Below are positions 34,189 to 40,536 of a DNA stretch of 40,536 nt, piece after piece. Source of the DNA: JAVVPO01 sp036655715 (GTDB lineage: Bacteria; Bacillota; Clostridia; Lachnospirales; Cellulosilyticaceae). Below the pieces are notes generated by a model, which worked only from the letters and a program-made list of their open reading frames with translations, was not told the origin of the DNA and ran no database searches. Position 1 is the stretch's first letter. Each line of letters starts with the position of its first letter. The stretch spans positions 1 to 40,536 of the forward strand of contig JAVVPO010000010.1 in assembly GCA_036655715.1 (NCBI GenBank). Reading direction: 5' to 3'. A program made the translations under genes and the position numbers.

Positions 34189-35346
34189 ATGGCAGAATTT
34201 TTTGGTAAAGGAATTTCGGTAGGTTCTGGTTTTGATCTAGGTGCAAATCTACCTCTAGATAATAGAACAGTACAGGCTACATTAGCTGATCGCGACGCAA
34301 TGCCAGTTATTCAGCTGATAGAAGGTCTTATGGTATATGTCAAAGAGTCTAGTACTCCATATATACTTAAGAGTTTTAATGCAGATGGAACAAATAGAGT
34401 GTGGGAGCCAGTTGCTACTGGAACTGTTGTAGAGATTATAAATTCTCTAAATAGTGATAGTACTACAGCCGCACTTTCTGCAGCACAAGGTAAAGCTCTA
34501 AAAACTCTTATAGATGAGCTAAAGGCTTCTGTAGCAGCAGCTTTAAGTTATAAAGGCACCAAGCCTACTTACGAAGGTCTTCCATCTTCTGGAAATAAAA
34601 AGGGAGATGTTTGGAATGTAGTAGCTGCGCATGGAGCAACTCCTGCTGGGACAAATTATGCGTGGGACGGGAGTGCTTGGGATGCTCTTGGAGGCACTAT
34701 AGATCTTTCGGGATACTATACTAAGGTTCAGACAGATGCTGCTATTACTACAGTAAAGGAGGCTTTAGAAGTTGCCGATATGGCATTAGATGGAAAGATA
34801 ACTACTGTATCTAATCAACTTGTTAATAAGATAGATAAGGTTACTGGATATAGTTTAATATCTGATGTAGATCGCAATCAGATTACAACTAATAAAACTG
34901 CCATTGCTGGGCTAGTTACCTCAGTAGATGGTAAACAAGATGTTCTTACCGCTGGGCAAGCTGTCTCAATTATTGGAACTACCATTGATATTAAGATAGA
35001 TCCCGCTTCTAATGTTGGATTATCTAAAAATACCGCGGGTCTTAAATTAGATCTTAGTGGGGTCAAAGGTACTAGTGTTAAAGTTGGTGCTGCCATTTCT
35101 GGAGGGGCGGTAGTTGGCGCAGAGCAGACTATTGCTCATGGAATGCAGGCATTGAGTGATCGTATTCAAACAGTAAGTTCTGAGGGAATAACATCATTAA
35201 CGAGCCCTGATGGGACTATTACAGTAACTGGTACAAAGACATCAAAAGATTTAGTAGTTAATGTATCAAAACTTGTATCAGATAACTCTGTAATTCGGGC
35301 GGGAGCTGACGGTAAGTTAGATATGTATTGAATAGAAGCTAAATAA
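34189..35346 (+). CDS. fibre/baseplate protein, 385 aa
   Basis: ATG 34189 to TAA, with a terminal TGA-Trp (LDMYWIEAK). MAEFFGKGISVGSGFDLGAN starts the chain; DAMPVIQLIEGLMVYVKES and VWEPVATGTVVEIINSLNSD follow, a pattern frequent in Bacteroidota phage fibres. The rest is a repetitive beta-helix-like region with Ala, Thr and Val. Without recoding the protein would lose only five residues. Similar middle segments (SALSYKGTKPTYEGLPS; GDVWNV) recur in the next gene, suggesting duplication. Confidence 0.65.
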
Positions 35347-35391
35347 TAACTTTTCCACATATAATATGCGGATTATAAATAAATATAAAAA

Positions 35392-36894
35392 ATGGCAAAA
35401 CAAATTATAAGTTTTCAGAAAATATCTACGGCGCCTGCTACAGAGCTGTCTGTAGGAAGAATATACTTCGAGACTTCAACTGGAGTAATTAAGGTTGCTA
35501 CATCTAGCACTGCTACAGAAACATACGGTGGAGTTTTAGATGCCAGCTTGTCTAATAATATTCTTACATTAAAGAAGTCTGTAGGTGCAGATGTTGTGGT
35601 TGATCTTAGAGATGTAGCTTCAGCTGCAGGTGTGGCTGCAGAATTAGCTAAGAAATTAAATATAGGTACTGAGGCAGACGCGTCCACAGTGAAGAGTTAC
35701 TTTGGGTTAAAGAAATTTACACAAGAGTCAATAGCTAATATCCCAGCAGCTGTTGTATATACCTCTGATGGCTCTACAATTACCAATAGCGGTACAAGTA
35801 CTGTAACATTTGCAGTTGGAGCAATTCCTCAGGCAAAAGTTACTGGGCTAGTAGCAGCTCTTGATGGTAAAGCTTCTGATGCTGAATTATCTGCAGTTAG
35901 AAATATCGCTACTGCTGCTGCGCCACAAGCTACAACTTATACTAAGCAACAAGTAGATAACGCAGTTGCCACAGCTGTTGGTGTTGTATATAGAATGAAG
36001 GGATCTATAACTGACGCTGCTGCACTCTTAGCTCTTACGGGTGTTGTTATAGGTGATACATATAATGTCATAGCTGCTGGGACTATTAATGGAGCTGCTT
36101 TTGAGGCAGGTTCTAATTTTGTAGCAACAAAGGCTGGTCTTGGAAACCAAGCCAATCTGTGGGACAAACTTGGTGGCACTATAGATTTATCAGCTTACGC
36201 TAAGACTTCTGATATTCAAGCATTAGATAGGGCCGATACCGCTGTTTCTGGACAGGTGGTATCTTCTGTTTCTCAGGCTAATGGTCTTATTACAGTATCT
36301 CGTAGAGCTTTGATTAATGAAGATATCCCAGCTATTCCGATATCTAAAGTTACTGGATTAGACTCAGCTTTGGCGGGAAAGGTTCCTACAACAAGAACTG
36401 TAAACTCTAAACCTTTAAGCGCTAATGTTGTACTTGCGGGAACTGATTTATTAGTTGGTGGTAGTGGTACTTATGGTGCAGGGAATATACAAGCAGCTGT
36501 AGAGGCAATGGATGGAAGAATTACTGTAGCCTCGTCATCAGGAGTTCAGTCATTCGCTGGTAAAACTGGTGGTATAACTCTAAAAGCAATAGCATCTGCT
36601 AGTGGGGCGGTTAATCTCTCAATGAGCAATAATGAATTACAAGCCGCTATTGTAGGTTTAGGAACTGCCGCATATACGGGTGTCTCAGCATTTGCAACTT
36701 CAGCGCAGGGAGCATTAGCTTCAAGTGCTCTGCAAAAAGCAGATATTGCCACAGGGACTATAAATGGTACTATATCAGTTGATAAAACTAATGTCTCTGT
36801 TTTTGGACTTGGTTCGGCTGCATATCAAGCCACTAGCGCATTTGATGCTGCTGGTACAGCTGCTGGCCTAATGCAATGGGCAGACTTTGCATAA
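35392..36894 (+). CDS. fibre protein, 500 aa
   Basis: ATG 35392 to TAA without any TGA. MAKQIISFQKISTAPATELS is followed by VGRIYFETSTGVIKVATSST, the 'G.iYfet.tg.i.va' repeat common in tail-fibre proteins. VGVVYRMKGSITDAAALLAL and GDTYNVIAAGTINGAAFEAG correspond to the SYKGTK...GDVWNV block of the previous gene. Repeated short elements (FAGKTGGITLK; LQKADIATGTINGTISVD) suggest a beta-helical shaft. It is followed by a terminator. Confidence 0.65.
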   Translation: MAKQIISFQKISTAPATELSVGRIYFETSTGVIKVATSSTATETYGGVLDASLSNNILTLKKSVGADVVVDLRDVASAAGVAAELAKKLNIGTEADASTVKSYFGLKKFTQESIANIPAAVVYTSDGSTITNSGTSTVTFAVGAIPQAKVTGLVAALDGKASDAELSAVRNIATAAAPQATTYTKQQVDNAVATAVGVVYRMKGSITDAAALLALTGVVIGDTYNVIAAGTINGAAFEAGSNFVATKAGLGNQANLWDKLGGTIDLSAYAKTSDIQALDRADTAVSGQVVSSVSQANGLITVSRRALINEDIPAIPISKVTGLDSALAGKVPTTRTVNSKPLSANVVLAGTDLLVGGSGTYGAGNIQAAVEAMDGRITVASSSGVQSFAGKTGGITLKAIASASGAVNLSMSNNELQAAIVGLGTAAYTGVSAFATSAQGALASSALQKADIATGTINGTISVDKTNVSVFGLGSAAYQATSAFDAAGTAAGLMQWADFA

Positions 36895-36903
36895 ATAATT
36901 CTA

Positions 36904-36940
36904 AAGAGGATAGGGATTATTCTCTATCCTCTTAATTTTT
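36904..36940 (+). terminator. intrinsic terminator between fibre genes
   Basis: AAGAGGATAG and CTATCCTCTT pair perfectly around GGATTATTCT, then AATTTTTTAATTTT. It splits the fibre genes into two units, yet no promoter consensus was seen before the next ATG at 36961. Confidence 0.75.
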
Positions 36941-36960
36941 TAATTTTAAATAAGGTTAAA

Positions 36961-39198
36961 ATGGCAAAAATTACAAACAGGTTCGTCCATTTTAAGACGA
37001 AGGCCAGCTTCACTAGTAGATTGGCAGCTGGTGATATCCAGGAATCAAGTGTTGTGTTCATCCAGGAGGCAAATGAAATTTGGACACATGGGACATATTA
37101 TAGTAGTGGGGTATTGTGAGATATAGATTTATTAACTACTGATCCAGTATATGCATTACGTGCGAAAAATAACGTAAAGATTGGAGATTATATATCGCAA
37201 GTCAACAGAGACAATAAGTATACTACGTCTATTATAACGGAGATTGATAATTACAGTTCATCATTTAGCATATCATTTATAGTTTGTTTTCCCGCCCCTA
37301 CAGCTGCTAATCCTAATGCTACGATTCCAATCCATTACTATATGGCCTGAAGTGAAACTACAAATTTATTTGATCCATCGCCCGACGCAATAATTACAAT
37401 TTCATCGATCGATGAATTCATAACTAGTACTTATATTACATCAAAGTACTTGGAATCTCTACCAACTCCTAGTAATTCTATTATCGTTGCCTCTGATACT
37501 ATTCTTCAAGCTTTTTCAAAACTTCAAGGTCAGGTTAATACTAAAATTACTTCAACTGGTAGTATTACTGGGAATGCCGCCTCGGCATCTAAATGATTGA
37601 CACCTAGGACTTTCACAGTTACTGGCGGCGTTTCTGGTAATGTATCTTTAGATGGCTCTGGGAATATAACTCTTCCTACAACGCTTGCTAATTTGGATGC
37701 ATCTAAGATAACATCTGGAGTTATAGGGATAGAGAGGCTTCCAAAAGGGGCATTAGAGAGACTAGTTAAAGTGGCTAATCAATCAGCTAGGTTTGCATTA
37801 ACAGTTAATGATATACAAGATGGTGATACTGTACAGCAAATTGATACTGGAATTATGTATTTTGTTGTAGATACTACAAAGTTAAATAGTGAGGCGGGAT
37901 ATAATATATATACAGCGGGATCCGCCACAAGTGTACCATGATCTGGAGTTACTGGTAGACCCACTTTTTCTAATGTAGCTACTAGCGGATCATACAGTGA
38001 TTTATCCAATAAACCAACTATTCCGACATTATTATCTCAATTATCTAATGATACATCATATATATCTACTGCTGCTGCCGATGGAAAATTTGCTAGAGGG
38101 GGTAATGGAGTTAATTCACCGCAAGATTGTAATTCTATTATTGCATCAGGATTATATTATTATAAGACTAACGGACCATCAGGTATACCATCTAATGATG
38201 GAGCGGTTTTAAATTTTAGGTATTCTTCATCAGAGTATGGATCACAAATAGCTCAGAATTATAGAGATGGAAAGTTAGCAGTTCGTGGGCAAAATCGTAC
38301 AACATGAACACCATGAAAAAATATAGCATTAAGTGAAGAGATTCCTACTAGCACTTCTCAGTTAACTAATAATAGTGGATTTATTACATCTACAGCATTA
38401 ACGGGGTATGCTACACAAACTTGAGTTGGGCAACAGGGCTATATAAAAACTATTCCTGCACAAACTTGAGCCAGTATTACTGGAAAACCTTCTTTCGCTA
38501 CAGTAGCAACAAGTGGTTCGTATAATGATCTAGCTAATAAACCTAGTATACCGTCTTTAACTGGGTATGCTACTGAAAGTTGAGTTACTAGTAAGGGATA
38601 TTTAACGTCTCTACCAATAGCATCTGCTTCTGTTTCTGGAATAGTAACTACTGGGAATCAAGAATTTGCTGGTGTTAAGACGTTTAATGGAGGAATTAAT
38701 ATTGGTAGTGGTTATAATTTTGGAGCTAATGGTGGCGCATATACAGGCACAGCAGCGGGCTTAAGAACCAATTTAGTATTTACAGGAGCCTCAGTAGGCT
38801 CATATAATGGATCATCTAATTTAACAATAGATATTCCAGAAATTCCATTAGCCTTACCTAATCCATTCAATTTAACAATTAATGGTAGAATATATAATGG
38901 AGCGGATCCTTTAGTCGTACATACAGAATTACGACAAGCTCAATTATCTGACACTGTAGTTAATGCTGGATTTAGTTATAATAATACTCAAGCAAGAGCA
39001 ATAACTATATTTAATGGTTTTGCTATGGATAATCCAGACTGTGTTATTATAAGCTCGGCTAAATTAACATTTACTTCCCCGTCTATTATAATAATGAATG
39101 GTTTAAATAACTTATCTGGGCCTTATTATATATACTGTTTAAGTTATACGAGCATTGGGAAAATCGCAATAAATGGGTCAGCATATGGTGGTGCATAA
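36961..39198 (+). CDS. large fibre/receptor-binding protein, 745 aa
   Basis: One frame with TGA as Trp (many, for example SGVLWDI, ASKWLTP, TWTPWKN, TQTWVGQ, ESWVTSK), ATG 36961 to TAA 39196. MAKITNRFVHFKTKASFTSR begins; GQVNTKITSTGSITGNAASA and SKWLTPRTFTVTGGVSGNVS are typical of the fibre repeat 'A.k..tpRt...tG.vsG...fdG'. Mid-chain TATVATSGSYNDLANKP-like units and GYATQTWVGQQGYIKT match the W.tqgYlk fibre motif, in which Trp is nearly always TGA here. The last 150 residues are unlike the rest and are the likely receptor-binding tip. Confidence 0.75.
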
Positions 39199-39217
39199 TC
39201 TTTAAAAATATAAAATT

Positions 39218-40536
39218 ATGAGTGTAAAAATTTATGATAGAGAGCAGAAGAAATGAATAATTTTTCCTGGGACTATGGGGGCTCCTGGTAAAGATGCGTA
39301 TTTATTAGCTCAAGAAAATGGGTATACTGGTACTAAAGAAGAGTACTCACAGGCATTAATATTATTGCCGAAAATTATTGAGTCTATAAATAAACCAGAC
39401 GAGATCCCTACGCAAGATAGCCAAAATTTAGTTAAGTCTGGAGGAACTTGAAGGGCCATAAATATTGTTTCGGAAAAAGTCGACGCTGTTAATAATGATG
39501 TTATTAATAAAATTAATATAGTTAATAATGATGTTAATAATAAAATTAATACAGTTAATAATGATCTCACAAATAAGATAACTAATGTAGAGACCACACT
39601 GACTACTAAAATAAATAATGTAGAGACTTCCACTAATGCTGAGATTATCACTATAAAAGACGATATAATTGATAATGTAACTACTATTAATAATTCAATC
39701 GCTGCAATTAGGATATCTGAGATACCAAATCAAATTAAAGTGTCTATTGTAAATGATCTAGAATCGACATTAGATAATAAGTCATTATCTGCTAATCAAG
39801 GACGAGTTTTAAAGGAGATGATTGGCAATTTAGTAAATATAAGTATTCAAGTTGTAGATTCTCTACCCGTTATTGGAGAGCCCAATATTATTTATTTTGT
39901 AAAAAAAGAGGTAGTATTCCAAGATGTGTATGATGAGTTTATATTTATCATGGGGCAGTGAGAGAAAATCGGAAATACAAAAGTAGATTTATCGAATTAT
40001 TATACAAAGCAGGAAGTTGATTCTAGGATACAAGTAATTCCTGAAGTAGAGATACTAGTATCTGGAACTGGGAATGTAATCACAGCTATGAATATAGATG
40101 CGATTAATAAACATAAAGTTAATGCTGTTAAAAATATCGATGTCTATTCTAAAAAAGAAGTAGATGATAAGATTTCTGCTTCTGGCGGTGGGGATGTTAT
40201 GGCTTATGCTACGTTTACTACCGTAGATAGAGTTATTACTGCTAGTGGTCCTGGTAAAAGTATAAAAGATTCTGGGGTATTAATTAGTAATTTAGCATTA
40301 AAATCCTCCTTGGGGGCATTAGCTTCTAAAGATAAAATAAGTAAGACAGATCTGACTTTTACAATTCCAGATCCTCTTAGTATAGATGCTGTTTTAAGTA
40401 CTACATCAGAAAATACTGTTCAAAATAAAGTTATAACTTCTTCTTTAAATACTAAAGTTAGTAGTTCTGTATTGCTAGATTATTATAATAAAACTGAAGT
40501 TGATAATAAGATCTCATTAGCTGGAGGAGGTGATGT
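39218..40536 (+). CDS. coiled-coil fibre protein, partial at right edge
   Basis: ATG 39218 opens MSVKIYDREQKKWIIFPGTM, then GAPGKDAYLLAQENGYTGTK and EEYSQALILLPKIIESINKP. TGA-Trp occurs in QKKWII, GGTWRA and GQWEK. After an 11-residue repeat region (listed separately) come ESTLDNKSLSANQGRVLKEM, NYYTKQEVDSRI and KVSSSVLLDYYNKTEVD, standard fibre motifs. At least 439 residues are visible. It is probably a long fibre or a chaperone-linked fibre. Confidence 0.7.
39488..39652 (+). repeat. five 33-bp units coding an 11-residue repeat
   Basis: Successive units read VNNDVINKINI, VNNDVNNKINT, VNNDLTNKITN, VETTLTTKINN and VETSTNAEIIT. The first two differ in few bases; later units drift. An 11-residue (hendecad) period predicts a nearly straight, slightly right-handed coiled coil. 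Confidence 0.75.

Noticed and set aside
34878..36752. Several minus-strand ORFs of 64-90 codons opposite the fibre genes
   Set aside because: They are Ala/Pro/Thr-rich mirror images of the repetitive fibre coding sequence and have no promoter or gene-like spacing.

Overview
The window looks like part of a crAss-like phage (order Crassvirales) that infects Bacteroidota. The evidence is a collinear late module on the + strand: PD-(D/E)XK nuclease, GroES-like protein, probable small terminase subunit, large terminase, portal and a long run of tail-fibre genes. The DNA is AT-rich, and several promoters fit the Bacteroidota pattern TTTG, 19-20 bp, TAnnTTTG. Late genes on both strands read through many in-frame TGA codons and stop at TAA or TAG, so TGA must mean Trp there (translation table 4). 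CDS coordinates from about 11 kb rightwards are given on that basis. No Trp tRNA with a UCA anticodon was seen here.

Layout. (1) 1-6000, minus strand: one clear tRNA-Leu(UAA), one degenerate tRNA-like sequence, a few intact small ORFs (some weakly supported) and many recognisable frames broken by TAA/TAG, a one-base insertion or a lost start codon. I read this as decaying early genes; reading UAA/UAG as Gln is kept as an alternative. (2) 5.9-6.7 kb, plus strand: two damaged, host-like genes (a Barnase/EndoU/RelE-type nuclease relic and a fragment weakly like AbiTii). (3) 6.7-8.5 kb: a replication-origin-like region with a repeated TTGAT motif, two alternating CG tracts, four 18-bp iterons at 22-23 bp spacing, a promoter and a winged-helix protein. 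(4) 8.5-11 kb, minus strand: small genes and two conserved unknown proteins in standard codons, separated by strong hairpins and sharing a 14-bp upstream motif. (5) 11.1-14.1 kb, plus strand: a large virion-associated cell-wall hydrolase and small membrane proteins. (6) 14.5-16.9 kb, minus strand: a probable lysis cassette (holin-like protein, M15 peptidase and others) inserted against the late genes. (7) 17.1-28.2 kb, plus strand: DNA packaging and connector genes, with a 358-residue intein in the large terminase. (8) 28.3-40.5 kb, plus strand: tail-fibre and receptor-binding genes, two of them with collagen-like repeats; the last runs off the edge.

Late expression appears to start from divergent promoters at about 11.0-11.1 kb and 17.0 kb. 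The reverse lysis cassette is closed by a two-way terminator at 14.25 kb. The iterons beside a winged-helix gene suggest a plasmid-like way of starting replication. The most notable features are the intein whose homing-endonuclease acidic residues are both replaced, the iteron origin, and the mixture of intact and broken genes in the left arm.
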